From: Acanthopleura granulata
Taxonomy: Eukaryota; Mollusca; Polyplacophora; Chitonida; Chitonidae
Length of the DNA stretch: 64,000 bases
Assembly: GCA_016165875.1 (NCBI GenBank)
Contig: JABBOT010000001.1
Location: forward strand, 14,638,330-14,702,329
Direction: 5' to 3'
How positions within the stretch are numbered: the stretch's first letter is position 1; every line of letters starts with the position of its first letter. Of the stretch, positions 48,717 through 63,327 are shown in pieces. The notes below the pieces were generated by a model that saw nothing but the letters and a program-made list of their open reading frames with translations, ran no database searches and had not been told where the DNA came from. The position numbers were made by a program, and so were the translations under genes.

Positions 48717-50776
48717 GACAGGTATTTGTTTCTTTGAAAGGTAGCTTCAGTAAATGCTGAGATACATCTTGAGTCCATTGCCTGGAGATATATATATATA
48801 TATATGTTGTGGGCGAAAAGTTCCCCGTAGATAAACCTGGTTGGATATCTGTGGCATTGGCCAATGAAATCTCATGCCATCTCCAGATTGTTTGAAAGAG
48901 ACAGTCTGTAGAAGTATGAGTTAATCTGTGAGCTCTAATCACTTTCCCTTAATCTCGTTCGGCAGTGGGATTAGCGCTGATGTTCTTTACTCGGCTCCCG
49001 GATTCACTCTATCTCGCCTGTGTGGATATCTGTAGTTGGTGTGGATGATACTATGTAAACAAAGGGCTGGCGGCCGTGACAAGTCATCATTGTCAGCTTC
49101 TTTACAAACGGAAAAAAGGAAGAAGGTTCTTTCAACTCTTGCACACGCAAAGGGTTTTGTGAAAGGCACTCACCGTCAACACAAGACTCACCTGTCAGAA
49201 AGGTAACACTGTTCAGGGTTTAATAATTGAATATTATCACTTTGGTAAAACTTAATATTCCATTTCCCCGAACATTTACAGCCCGAGATGTCAATTTCTT
49301 AAAAAGGCTGACTTAAAAGGAGGCCTTTCGATGAGTTACTTTTGACACTCTCATTACGCCCTTTGCATAGTCGTTCTCATGCACGAACACCAAAAGAGTG
49401 GGAGACAACTGACTTTTTGCCAGGATCAAGCAGCCTTTGGGGATGCATAGGCTGCGCAGACTGCGCAGACTATATTGTGCTGAGTAAAACTTTCTGAGGC
49501 ATAATTTACAGCACTCGATAAACTTGTTCCATCTATATATGTGGACGGTGTGATTTCTTTAGCCACCACTTAACACTTTCGATTAGTTGCGTGTAAGTAA
49601 AAGTTTTGCCCCTAGAAAGAGGAAAGCGAATTATGAACGCGTCTTAGCATCTTCCTCCTGCCACTGCTATTAAGGCGAAGTGTTTTGTGACTGCTTTGGT
49701 GTCTTATTTGCATATAGTGTATTAGTCCATGCATGTGTGTATTGAAAACGCTGCTTACCATGTGCTTGGACACACACAAAATACATTTACCTTATATGGC
49801 GTGTGCCACTTCCATTGTTGCTTCAATCCATTGCATAATGAGAATGTGCTCTGTAGCACGCGAATTATTTCATCACTGTAATTCTCTTACTATATACCGG
49901 TATGTGGCTACAGTGGCTTTCCATCGTTACTCAAGCGTCTCAGGGTGAGATTTGACATTCCGACTGAACTGGTCACCCATGTGAAGGGCTTCATTCGTTT
50001 AGACTCAGACCTTTGGCGATAGTTCCTCTGCAACATCAATATTATACAAATTCCCACATTAACAGCACATACAATTTTAACTGGAATTTTAGCCTGTCAT
50101 TCTTGAGTTAAGTTAAGCGAGGTCTCAGATGAAAATCTAAGATCTGCTCATACCCGAAGTGCATGGTGAGGAAAATGTACCACACGCTGTGCATAATTAT
50201 TGGTACTCGAGTTTGCACGAATCTTGCATTCTTTTATCAAGCAATGATTTTTAGTCTGGGTGTCAATCGTTAATCGTGCCTTTCACGCACTATACACAAC
50301 TGTCACTTTAAGTAAGCTTGGACTTCGGTGCCGGGCGCATAGCAGACCCGTTTGTCCACTAAGGTTAGTCAGACTCCATTGGATATAAACTAAAAACGTT
50401 TTTATTCTCATGTATTGCTATAGTCGTGTTCAGTATTTCGGTGTTTCTATTTATCATGTTGTTAACATTTATGTTGCCTTGTATATTTTTCACAGTAGAC
50501 ATCGAATAAACTAGGAAGGAGACGAAAATAGAATTATAAAGGCACTATTTATTGCATGCAGCATGTATATTTAGGTCGTACACATACAAGGACAGCACTG
50601 CGGAGATTAATAAATCATTGAAGGCTATAGGTCTGAGGACGAAAACAAGGCTGTGTGTGTACAGTGTAAACTTCATATATATATATATATATATCTAAAA
50701 CAATGAATATAATTTAAAACGTAATAGATGAGGTCAACATCCACCTCGAAAACATAAAACGTGTGACACTGAGGCC

Positions 50777-52364
50777 TTAAAAGACTAATTTTAACGCTGA
50801 GCGACTCTTCTTATCCCCAGCCCAGCTTTTAGACTGACCACGGAATTTTCGCATGTCCTTCTTGAAATCTCCGTGGTGCATCGGCACGTAGGCCTGTGGC
50901 GTGCAAAGCTCCTGAAAGGAGAAAAATAAATGACATTAGTGAATTGCGCCTGAAGATAATGTCAAGTATCTCGGTTTAGTTGAAAGTTCCATTGACTTAT
51001 GCTTGCTTAATGAAAGCCTAAATCCTCAATCGCTTATATGCCTACCTTTTCTTTCTCAAAAAAGTTTTTGTATCCGCCATGGAGTAAGTAAATCTCAGGA
51101 AAATACAACTGCGGATATCGATCCTTGTTCATCTCCCTGTCTTGGCTCCTTAAAAATCGACACCTGGAACGAAAAGTCACATTTCTGTAGGGCGGCCTTT
51201 AATGGAGTTACGAATGGCGCGAAACATTTGGCGTTACACTTAATTATAAGTCAATACGTGATGTGCTTAAAATCCACATGACTGGACTTACATTTTTGGA
51301 CCTCTTTCTGATGAAAATTCACAATGAAATATCAGAATGGTTCTTTTCGTTCCCAAATTCTTGGGAATGACTGGTTTGGAAATCAGGTTTTCCACGATGC
51401 TATCTTTGGTGTAGTAGTTGACGGCTCCTTTGATGTGGCCGCCTTCAAACTCATAGGGATATCTACAGTCGACAATGAGGAATTCTCCTACTACGTCGTC
51501 AAAGTGGTGGTTCTGAAGCCGGGCTAAAGTTTCCGGCGTGATGGACTTGAGATCTTGATGCTTGCCAGGAACAGTGGGCAGACAGCACGCCAGGCTGCCG
51601 TCACTGATCAGGTCTGGATTTTCCGACACTGTCCAGAAGAAAAGAGCATACACCCGTTTAAATATACTGCTTTGGTAATCATTCAGATGATCAATACCCC
51701 AGTGGCAATGATATTTTAGAAAAACAAAAACATTGTGAAAAATCAGATGGCATAATTACCTCTGTCTAGAGCAGTTTTAATTTCATGTTCCCAGTGGAAA
51801 TTTGACAGTGTGAGTGGAGATTTGCTTGGCGCCGTCAAGCCGTCGGGTTTCTTTCTCTTCTGTACAGGTGAATCATCTTCGTCGCTTTCCGAACGACTTC
51901 GCTTTCGGCTGCTTAGGCACTCGCTTTTCACAACTTGGGGCATCTGTAGTGTAAAAATGTTATCATTTTTCTTTACATTGTCGTGGCAAGTCATGCACTG
52001 ACTACAATTCTCCATAATTCGTTGAGGAAGAATGCAGGTATTGATAACTTCAAATTAATGATGTGATAAAATGACTGGAAAACGAGATAAAGAGAATAGG
52101 GGATTTTACCTCACTAAACTGTGCAAAAGGTCTGCTAAGAAGGGAAAAGGAACAGTCGCCGTTGGTAAAGCTTTCCTCAAGGCCTATTCCACTATCCCTG
52201 GAATCTTCTTCTTCCATCACAAAGGAGGAGTTCCCCTTGCCTAGAAAATAATCCATCATCGGAGAGAAAATGTTGCTTTGGCCTGCATCATACGATTGCT
52301 TGACTGGGCTGTGGAAATCCAAGGAATTGTCCTCAAACAGCTTCTTAGCCAGTGAAGATGCCAT
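50777..52364 (-). CDS. cdc25: CDC25 copy 8, intact
   Basis: Exons: 52364-52110, 51943-51760, 51628-51292, 51163-51046 and 50911-50777, encoding the consensus protein. Its 5' (TA)n tract (about 52436-52457) is slightly longer than in most neighbours. Confidence 0.96.
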
Positions 52365-54423
52365 GACAGGTATTTGTTTCTTTGAAAGGTAGCTTCAGTA
52401 AATGCTGAGATACATCTTGAGTCCATTGCCTTGAGATATATATATATATATATATATGTTGTGGGCGAAAAGTTCCCCGTAGATAAACCTGGTTGGATAT
52501 CTGTGGCATTGGCCAATGAAATCTCATGCCATCTCCAGATTGTTTGAAAGAGACAGTCTGTAGAAGTATGAGTTAATCTGTGAGCTCTAATCACTTTCCC
52601 TTAATCTCGTTCGGCAGTGGGATTAGCGCTGATGTTCTTTACTCGGCTCCCGGATTCACTCTATCTCGCCTGTGTGGATATCTGTAGTTGGTGTGGATGA
52701 TACTATGTAAACAAAGGGCTGGCGGCCGTGACAAGTCATCATTGTCAGCTTCTTTACAAACGGAAAAAAGGAAGAAGGTTCTTTCAACTCTTGCACACGC
52801 AAAGGGTTTTGTGAAAGGCACTCACCGTCAACACAAGACTCACCTGTCAGAAAGGTAACACTGTTCAGGGTTTAATAATTGAATATTATCACTTTGGTAA
52901 AACTTAATATTCCATTTCCCCGAACATTTACAGCCCGAGATGTCAATTTCTTAAAAAGGCTGACTTAAAAGGAGGCCTTTCGATGAGTTACTTTTGACAC
53001 TCTCATTACGCCCTTTGCATAGTCGTTCTCATGCACGAACACCAAAAGAGTGGGAGACAACTGACTTTTTGCCAGGATCAAGCAGCCTTTGGGGATGCAT
53101 AGGCTGCGCAGACTGCGCAGACTATATTGTGCTGAGTAAAACTTTCTGAGGCATAATTTACAGCACTCGATAAACTTGTTCCATCTATATATGTGGACGG
53201 TGTGATTTCTTTAGCCACCACTTAACACTTTCGATTAGTTGCGTGTAAGTAAAAGTTTTGCCCCTAGAAAGAGGAAAGCGAATTATGAACGCGTCTTAGC
53301 ATCTTCCTCCTGCCACTGCTATTAAGGCGAAGTGTTTTGTGACTGCTTTGGTGTCTTATTTGCATATAGTGTATTAGTCCATGCATGTGTGTATTGAAAA
53401 CGCTGCTTACCATGTGCTTGGACACACACAAAATACATTTACCTTATATGGCGTGTGCCACTTCCATTGTTGCTTCAATCCATTGCATAATGAGAATGTG
53501 CTCTGTAGCACGCGAATTATTTCATCACTGTAATTCTCTTACTACATACCGGTATGTGGCTACAGTAGCTTTCCATCGTTACTCAAGCGTCTCAGGGTGA
53601 GATTTGACATTCCGACTGAACTGGTCACCCATGTGAAGGGCTTCATTCGTTTAGACTCAGACCTTTGGCGATAGTTCCTCTGCAACATCAATATTATACA
53701 AATTCCCACCTTAACAGCACATACAATTTTAACTGGAATTTTAGCCTGTCATTCTTGAGTTAAGTTAAGCGAGGTCTCAGATGAAAATCTAAGATCTGCT
53801 CATACCCGAAGTGCATGGTGAGGAAAATGTACCACACGCTGTGCATAATTATTGGTACTCGAGTTTGCACGAATCTTGCATTCTTTTATCAAGCAATGAT
53901 TTTTAGTCTGGGTGTCAATCGTTAATCGTGCCTTTCACGCACTATACACAACTGTCACTTTAAGTAAGCTTGGACTTCGGTGCCGGGCGCATAGCAGACC
54001 CGTTTGTCCACTAAGGTTAGTCAGACTCCATTGGATATAAACTAAAAACGTTTTTATTCTCATGTATTGCTATAGTCGTGTTCAGTATTTCGGTGTTTCT
54101 ATTTATCATGTTGTTAACATTTATGTTGCCTTGTATATTTTTCATAGTAGACATGGAATAAACTAGGAAGGAGACGAAAATAGAATTATAAAGGCACTAT
54201 TTATTGCATGCAGCATGTATATTTAGGTCGTACACATACAAGGACAGCACTGCGGAGATTAATAAATCATTGAAGGCTATAGGTCTGAGGACGAAAACAA
54301 GGCTGTGTGTATACAGTGTAAACTTCATATATATATATATACTAAAACAATGAATATAATTTGAAACGTAATAGATGAGGTCAACATCCACCTCGAAAAC
54401 ATAAAACGTGTGACACTGAGGCC

Positions 54424-56011
54424 TTAAAAGACTAATTTTAACGCTGAGCGACTCTTCTTATCCCCAGCCCAGCTTTTAGACTGACCACGGAATTTTCGCA
54501 TGTCCTTCTTGAAATCTCCGTGGTGCATCGGCACGTAGGCCTGTGGCGTGCAAAGCTCCTGAAAGGAGAAAAATAAATGACATTAGTGAATTGCGCCTGA
54601 AGATAATGCCAAGTATCTCGGTTTAGTTGAAAGTTCCATTGACTTATGCTTGCTTAATGAAAGCCTAAATCCTCAATCGCTTATATGCCTACCTTTTCTT
54701 TCTCAAAAAAGTTTTTGTATCCGCCATGGAGTAAGTAAATCTCAGGAAAATACAACTGCGGATATCGATCCTTGTTCATCTCCCTGTCTTGGCTCCTTAA
54801 AAATCGACACCTGGAACGAAAAGTCACATTTCTGTAGGGCGGCCTTTAATGGAGTTACGAATGGCGCGAAACATTTGGCGTTACACTTAATTATAAGTCA
54901 ATACGTGATGTGCTTAAAATCCACATGACTGGACTTACATTTTTGGACCTCTTTCTGATGAAAATTCACAATGAAATATCAGAATGGTTCTTTTCGTTCC
55001 CAAATTCTTGGGAATGACTGGTTTTGAAATCAGGTTTTCCACGATGCTATCTTTGGTGTAGTAGTTGACGGCTCCTTTGATGTGGCCGCCTTCAAACTCA
55101 TAGGGATATCTACAGTCGACAATGAGGAATTCTCCTACTACGTCGTCAAAGTGGTGGTTCTGAAGCCGGGCTAAAGTTTCCGGCGTGATGGACTTGAGAT
55201 CTTGATGCTTGCCAGGAACAGTGGGCAGACAGCACGCCAGGCTGCCGTCACTGATCAGGTCTGGATTTTCCGACACTGTCCAGAAGAAAAGAGCATACAC
55301 CCGTTTAAATATACTGCTTTGGTAATCATTCAGATGATCAATACCCCAGTGGCAATGATATTTTAGAAAAACAAAAACATTGTGAAAAATCAGATGGCAT
55401 AATTACCTCTGTCTAGAGCAGTTTTAATTTCATGTTCCCAGTGGAAATTTGACAGTGTGAGTGGAGATTTGCTTGGCGCCGTCAAGCCGTCGGGTTTCTT
55501 TCTCTTCTGTACAGGTGAATCATCTTCGTCGCTTTCCGAACGACTTCGCTTTCGGCTGCTTAGGCACTCGCTTTTCACAACTTGGGGCATCTGTAGTGTA
55601 AAAATGTTATCATTTTTCTTTACATTGTCGTGGCAAGTCATGCACTGACTACAATTCTCCATAATTCGTTGAGGAAGAATGCAGGTATTGATAACTTCAA
55701 ATTAATGATGTGATAAAATGACTGGAAAACGAGATAAAGAGAATAGGGGATTTTACCTCACTAAACTGTGCAAAAGGTCTGCTAAGAAGGGAAAAGGAAC
55801 AGTCGCCGTTGGTAAAGCTTTCCTCAAGGCCTATTCCACTATCCCTGGAATCTTCTTCTTCCATCACAAAGGAGGAGTTCCCCTTGCCTAGAAAATAATC
55901 CATCATCGGAGAAAAAATGTTGCTTTGGCCTGCATCATACGATTGCTTGACTGGGCTGTGGAAATCCAAGGAATTGTCCTCAAACAGCTTCTTAGCCAGT
56001 GAAGATGCCAT
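54424..56011 (-). CDS. cdc25: CDC25 copy 9, intact
   Basis: Exons: 56011-55757, 55590-55407, 55275-54939, 54810-54693 and 54558-54424, encoding the consensus protein. The 3' UTR (TA)n tract (54328-54342) is the shortest in the array. It shares the silent Ser230 change with copy 5. Confidence 0.96.
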
Positions 56012-57964
56012 GACAGGTATTTGTTTCTTTGAAAGGTAGCTTCAGTAAATGCTGAGATACATCTTGAGTCCATTGCCTTGAGATATATATATATATATGT
56101 TGTGGGCGAAAAGTTCCCCGTAGATAAACCTGGTTGGATATCTGTGGCATTGGCCAATGAAATCTCATGCCATCTCCAGATTGTTTGAAAGAGACAGTCT
56201 GTAGAAGTATGAGTTAATCTATGAGCTCTAATCACTTTCCCTTAATCTCGTTCGGCAGTGGGATTAGCGCTGATGTTCTTTACTCGGCTCCCGGATTCAC
56301 TCTATCTCGCCTGTGTGGATATCTGTAGTTGGTGTGGATGATACTATGTAAACAAAGGGCTGGCGGCCGTGACAAGTCATCATTGTCAGCTTCTTTACAA
56401 ACGGAAAAAAGGAAGAAGGTTCTTTCAACTCTTGCACACGCAAAGGGTTTTGTGAAAGGCACTCACCGTCAACACAAGACTCACCTGTCAGAAAGGTAAC
56501 ACTGTTCAGGGTTTAATAATTGAATATTATCACTTTGGTAAAACTTAATATTCCATTTCCCCGAACATTTACAGCCCGAGATGTCAATTTCTTAAAAAGG
56601 CTGACTTAAAAGGAGGCCTTTCGATGAGTTACTTTTGACACTCTCATTACGCCCTTTGCATAGTCGTTCTCATGCACGAACACCAAAAGAGTGGGAGACA
56701 ACTGACTTTTTGCCAGGATCAAGCAGCCTTTGGGGATGCATAGGCTGCGCAGACTGCGCAGACTATATTGTGCTGAGTAAAACTTTCTGAGGCATAATTT
56801 ACAGCACTCGATAAACTTGTTCCATCTATATATGTGGACGGTGTGATTTCTTTAGCCACCACTTAACACTTTCGATTAGTTGCGTGTAAGTAAAAGTTTT
56901 GCCCCTAGAAAGAGGAAAGCGAATTATGAACGCGTCTTAGCATCTTCCTCCTGCCACTGCTATTAAGGCGAAGTGTTTTGTGACTGCTTTGGTGTCTTAT
57001 TTGCATATAGTGTATTAGTCCATGCATGTGTGTATTGAAAACGCTGCTTACCATGTGCTTGGACACACACAAAATACATTTACCTTATATGGCGTGTGCC
57101 ACTTCCATTGTTGCTTCAATCCATTGCATAATGAGAATGTGCTCTGTAGCACGCGAATTATTTCATCACTGTAATTCTCTTACTACATACCGGTATGTGG
57201 CTACAGTAGCTTTCCATCGTTACTCAAGCGTCTCAGGGTGAGATTTGACATTCCGACTGAACTGGTCACCCATGTGAAGGGCTTCATTCGTTTAGACTCA
57301 GACCTTTGGCGATAGTTCCTCTGCAACATCAATATTATACAAATTCCCACCTTAACAGCACATACAATTTTAACTGGAATTTTAGCCTGTCATTCTTGAG
57401 TTAAGTTAAGCGAGGTCTCAGATGAAAATCTAAGATCTGCTCATACCCGAAGTGCATGGTGAGGAAAATGTACCACACGCTGTGCATAATTATTGGTACT
57501 CGAGTTTGCACGAATCTTGCATTCTTTTATCAAGCAATGATTTTTAGTCTGGGTGTCAATCGTTAATCGTGCCTTTCACGCACTATACACAACTGTCACT
57601 TTAAGTAAGCTTGGACTTCGGTGCCGGGCGCATAGCAGACCCGTTTGTCCACTAAGGTTAGTCAGACTCCATTGGATATAAACTAAAAACGTTTTTATTC
57701 TCATGTATTGCTATAGTCGTGTTCAGTATTTCGGTGTTTCTATTTATCATGTTGTTAACATTTATGTTGCCTTGTATATTTTTCACAGTAGACATCGAAT
57801 AAACTAGGAAGGAGACGAAAATAGAATTATAAAGGCACTATTTATTGCATGCAGCATGTATATTTAGGTCGTACACATACAAGGACAGCACTGCGGAGAT
57901 TAATAAATCATTGAAGGCTATAGGTCTGAGGACGAAAACAAGGCTGTGTGTATACAGTGTAAAC

Positions 57965-58011
<47 letters not shown>

Positions 58012-58091
58012 AAAACAATGAATATAATTTAAAACGTAATAGATGAGGTCAACATCCACCTCGAAAACATAAAACGTGTGACACTGAGGCC

Positions 58092-59679
58092 TTAAAAGAC
58101 TAATTTTAACGCTGAGCGACTCTTCTTATCCCCAGCCCAGCTTTTAGACTGACCACGGAATTTTCGCATGTCCTTCTTGAAATCTCCGTGGTGCATCGGC
58201 ACGTAGGCCTGTGGCGTGCAAAGCTCCTGAAAGGAGAAAAATAAATGACATTAGTGAATTGCGCCTGAAGATAATGCCAAGTATCTCGGTTTAGTTGAAA
58301 GTTCCATTGACTTATGCTTGCTTAATGAAAGCCTAAATCCTCAATCGCTTATATGCCTACCTTTTCTTTCTCAAAAAAGTTTTTGTATCCGCCATGGAGT
58401 AAGTAAATCTCAGGAAAATACAACTGCGGATATCGATCCTTGTTCATCTCCCTGTCTTGGCTCCTTAAAAATCGACACCTGGAACGAAAAGTCACATTTC
58501 TGTAGGGCGGCCTTTAATGGAGTTACGAATGGCGCGAAACATTTGGCGTTACACTTAATTATAAGTCAATACGTGATGTGCTTAAAATCCACATGACTGG
58601 ACTTACATTTTTGGACCTCTTTCTGATGAAAATTCACAATGAAATATCAGAATGGTTCTTTTCGTTCCCAAATTCTTGGGAATGACTGGTTTGGAAATCA
58701 GGTTTTCCACGATGCTATCTTTGGTGTAGTAGTTGACGGCTCCTTTGATGTGGCCGCCTTCAAACTCATAGGGATATCTACAGTCGACAATGAGGAATTC
58801 TCCTACTACGTCGTCAAAGTGGTGGTTCTGAAGCCGGGCTAAAGTTTCCGGCGTGATGGACTTGAGATCTTGATGCTTGCCAGGAACAGTGGGCAGACAG
58901 CACGCCAGACTGCCGTCACTGATCAGGTCTGGATTTTCCGACACTGTCCAGAAGAAAAGAGCATACACCCGTTTAAATATACTGCTTTGGTAATCATTCA
59001 GATGATCAATACCCCAGTGGCAATGATATTTTAGAAAAACAAAAACATTGTGAAAAATCAGATGGCATAATTACCTCTGTCTAGAGCAGTTTTAATTTCA
59101 TGTTCCCAGTGGAAATTTGACAGTGTGAGTGGAGATTTGCTTGGCGCCGTCAAGCCGTCGGGTTTCTTTCTCTTCTGTACAGGTGAATCATCTTCGTCGC
59201 TTTCCGAACGACTTCGCTTTCGGCTGCTTAGGCACTCGCTTTTCACAACTTGGGGCATCTGTAGTGTAAAAATGTTATCATTTTTCTTTACATTGTCGTG
59301 GCAAGTCATGCACTGACTACAATTCTCCATAATTCGTTGAGGAAGAATGCAGGTATTGATAACTTCAAATTAATGATGTGATAAAATGACTGGAAAACGA
59401 GATAAAGAGAATAGGGGATTTTACCTCACTAAACTGTGCAAAAGGTCTGCTAAGAAGGGAAAAGGAACAGTCGCCGTTGGTAAAGCTTTCCTCAAGGCCT
59501 ATTCCACTATCCCTGGAATCTTCTTCTTCCATCACAAAGGAGGAGTTCCCCTTGCCTAGAAAATAATCCATCATCGGAGAGAAAATGTTGCTTTGGCCTG
59601 CATCATACGATTGCTTGACTGGGCTGTGGAAATCCAAGGAATTGTCCTCAAACAGCTTCTTAGCCAGTGAAGATGCCAT
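58092..59679 (-). CDS. cdc25: CDC25 copy 10, intact
   Basis: Exons: 59679-59425, 59258-59075, 58943-58607, 58478-58361 and 58226-58092, encoding the consensus protein. A silent variant in exon 3 (CAGACTGCC near 58906) is shared with copies 3 and 11. Confidence 0.96.
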
Positions 59680-61739
59680 GACAGGTATTTGTTTCTTTGA
59701 AAGGTAGCTTCAGTAAATGCTGAGATACATCTTGAGTCCATTGCCTTGAGATATATATATATATATATGTTGTGGGCGAAAAGTTCCCCGTAGATAAACC
59801 TGGTTGGATATCTGTGGCATTGGCCAATGAAATCTCATGCCATCTCCAGATTGTTTGAAAGAGACAGTCTGTAGAAGTATGAGTTAATCTGTGAGCTCTA
59901 ATCACTTTCCCTTAATCTCGTTCGGCAGTGGGATTAGCGCTGATGTTCTTTACTCGGCTCCCGGATTCACTCTATCTCGCCTGTGTGGATATCTGTAGTT
60001 GGTGTGGATGATACTATGTAAACAAAGGGCTGGCGGCCGTGACAAGTCATCATTGTCAGCTTCTTTACAAACGGAAAAAAGGAAGAAGGTTCTTTCAACT
60101 CTTGCACACGCAAAGGGTTTTGTGAAAGGCACTCACCGTCAACACAAGACTCACCTGTCAGAAAGGTAACACTGTTCAGGGTTTAATAATTGAATATTAT
60201 CACTTTGGTAAAACTTAATATTCCATTTCCCCGAACATTTACAGCCCGAGATGTCAATTTCTTAAAAAGGCTGACTTAAAAGGAGGCCTTTCGATGAGTT
60301 ACTTTTGACACTCTCATTACGCCCTTTGCATAGTCGTTCTCATGCACGAACACCAAAAGAGTGGGAGACAACTGACTTTTTGCCAGGATCAAGCAGCCTT
60401 TGGGGATGCATAGGCTGCGCAGACTGCGCAGACTATATTGTGCTGAGTAAAACTTTCTGAGGCATAATTTACAGCACTCGATAAACTTGTTCCATCTATA
60501 TATGTGGACGGTGTGATTTCTTTAGCCACCACTTAACACTTTCGATTAGTTGCGTGTAAGTAAAAGTTTTGCCCCTAGAAAGAGGAAAGCGAATTATGAA
60601 CGCGTCTTAGCATCTTCCTCCTGCCACTGCTATTAAGGCGAAGTGTTTTGTGACTGCTTTGGTGTCTTATTTGCATATAGTGTATTAGTCCATGCATGTG
60701 TGTATTGAAAACGCTGCTTACCATGTGCTTGGACACACACAAAATACATTTACCTTATATGGCGTGTGCCACTTCCATTGTTGCTTCAATCCATTGCATA
60801 ATGAGAATGTGCTCTGTAGCACGCGAATTATTTCATCACTGTAATTCTCTTACTACATACCGGTATGTGGCTACAGTAGCTTTCCATCGTTACTCAAGCG
60901 TCTCAGGGTGAGATTTGACATTCCGACTGAACTGGTCACCCATGTGAAGGGCTTCATTCGTTTAGACTCAGACCTTTGGCGATAGTTCCTCTGCAACATC
61001 AATATTATACAAATTCCCACCTTAACAGCACATACAATTTTAACTGGAATTTTAGCCTGTCATTCTTGAGTTAAGTTAAGCGAGGTCTCAGATGAAAATC
61101 TAAGATCTGCTCATACCCGAAGTGCATGGTGAGGAAAATGTACCACACGCTGTGCATAATTATTGGTACTCGAGTTTGCACGAATCTTGCATTCTTTTAT
61201 CAAGCAATGATTTTTAGTCTGGGTGTCAATCGTTAATCGTGCCTTTCACGCACTATACACAACTGTCACTTTAAGTAAGCTTGGACTTCGGTGCCGGGCG
61301 CATAGCAGACCCGTTTGTCCACTAAGGTTAGTCAGACTCCATTGGATATAAACTAAAAACGTTTTTATTCTCATGTATTGCTATAGTCGTGTTCAGTATT
61401 TCGGTGTTTCTATTTATCATGTTGTTAACATTTATGTTGCCTTGTATATTTTTCACAGTAGACATCGAATAAACTAGGAAGGAGACGAAAATAGAATTAT
61501 AAAGGCACTATTTATTGCATGCAGCATGTATATTTAGGTCGTACACATACAAGGACAGCACTGCGGAGATTAATAAATCATTGAAGGCTATAGGTCTGAG
61601 GACGAAAACAAGGCTGTGTGTATACAGTGTAAACTTCATATATATATATATATATATCTAAAACAATGAATATAATTTGAAACGTAATAGATGAGGTCAA
61701 CATTCACCTCGAAAACATAAAACGTGTGACACTGAGGCC

Positions 61740-63327
61740 TTAAAAGACTAATTTTAACGCTGAGCGACTCTTCTTATCCCCAGCCCAGCTTTTAGACTGA
61801 CCACGGAATTTTCGCATGTCCTTCTTGAAATCTCCGTGGTGCATCGGCACGTAGGCCTGTGGCGTGCAAAGCTCCTGAAAGGAGAAAAATAAATGACATT
61901 AGTGAATTGCGCCTGAAGATAATGTCAAGTATCTCGGTTTAGTTGAAAGTTCCATTGACTTATGCTTGCTTAATGAAAGCCTAAATCCTCAATCGCTTAT
62001 ATGCCTACCTTTTCTTTCTCAAAAAAGTTTTTGTATCCGCCATGGAGTAAGTAAATCTCAGGAAAATACAACTGCGGATATCGATCCTTGTTCATCTCCC
62101 TGTCTTGGCTCCTTAAAAATCGACACCTGGAACGAAAAGTCACATTTCTGTAGGGCGGCCTTTAATGGAGTTACGAATGGCGCGAAACATTTGGCGTTAC
62201 ACTTAATTATAAGTCAATACGTGATGTGCTTAAAATCCACATGACTGGACTTACATTTTTGGACCTCTTTCTGATGAAAATTCACAATGAAATATCAGAA
62301 TGGTTCTTTTCGTTCCCAAATTCTTGGGAATGACTGGTTTGGAAATCAGGTTTTCCACGATGCTATCTTTGGTGTAGTAGTTGACGGCTCCTTTGATGTG
62401 GCCGCCTTCAAACTCATAGGGATATCTACAGTCGACAATGAGGAATTCTCCTACTACGTCGTCAAAGTGGTGGTTCTGAAGCCGGGCTAAAGTTTCCGGC
62501 GTGATGGACTTGAGATCTTGATGCTTGCCAGGAACAGTGGGCAGACAGCACGCCAGACTGCCGTCACTGATCAGGTCTGGATTTTCCGACACTGTCCAGA
62601 AGAAAAGAGCATACACCCGTTTAAATATACTGCTTTGGTAATCATTCAGATGATCAATACCCCAGTGGCAATGATATTTTAGAAAAACAAAAACATTGTG
62701 AAAAATCAGATGGCATAATTACCTCTGTCTAGAGCAGTTTTAATTTCATGTTCCCAGTGGAAATTTGACAGTGTGAGTGGAGATTTGCTTGGCGCCGTCA
62801 AGCCGTCGGGTTTCTTTCTCTTCTGTACAGGTGAATCATCTTCGTCGCTTTCCGAACGACTTCGCTTTCGGCTGCTTAGGCACTCGCTTTTCACAACTTG
62901 GGGCATCTGTAGTGTAAAAATGTTATCATTTTTCTTTACATTGTCGTGGCAAGTCATGCACTGACTACAATTCTCCATAATTCGTTGAGGAAGAATGCAG
63001 GTATTGATAACTTGAAATTAATGATGTGATAAAATGACTGGAAAACGAGATAAAGAGAATAGGGGATTTTACCTCACTAAACTGTGCAAAAGGTCTGCTA
63101 AGAAGGGAAAAGGAACAGTCGCCGTTGGTAAAGCTTTCCTCAAGGCCTATTCCACTATCCCTGGAATCTTCTTCTTCCATCACAAAGGAGGAGTTCCCCT
63201 TGCCTAGAAAATAATCCATCATCGGAGAGAAAATGTTGCTTTGGCCTGCATCATACGATTGCTTGACTGGGCTGTGGAAATCCAAGGAATTGTCCTCAAA
63301 CAGCTTCTTAGCCAGTGAAGATGCCAT
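61740..63327 (-). CDS. cdc25: CDC25 copy 11, intact, nearest the right edge
   Basis: Exons: 63327-63073, 62906-62723, 62591-62255, 62126-62009 and 61874-61740, encoding the consensus protein. Its 5' region keeps the (TA)n tract and CCAAT palindrome. The putative upstream donor is altered (CTTTCAG for CTGTCAG at about 63804), and mismatches become frequent from about 63893. Confidence 0.96.
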
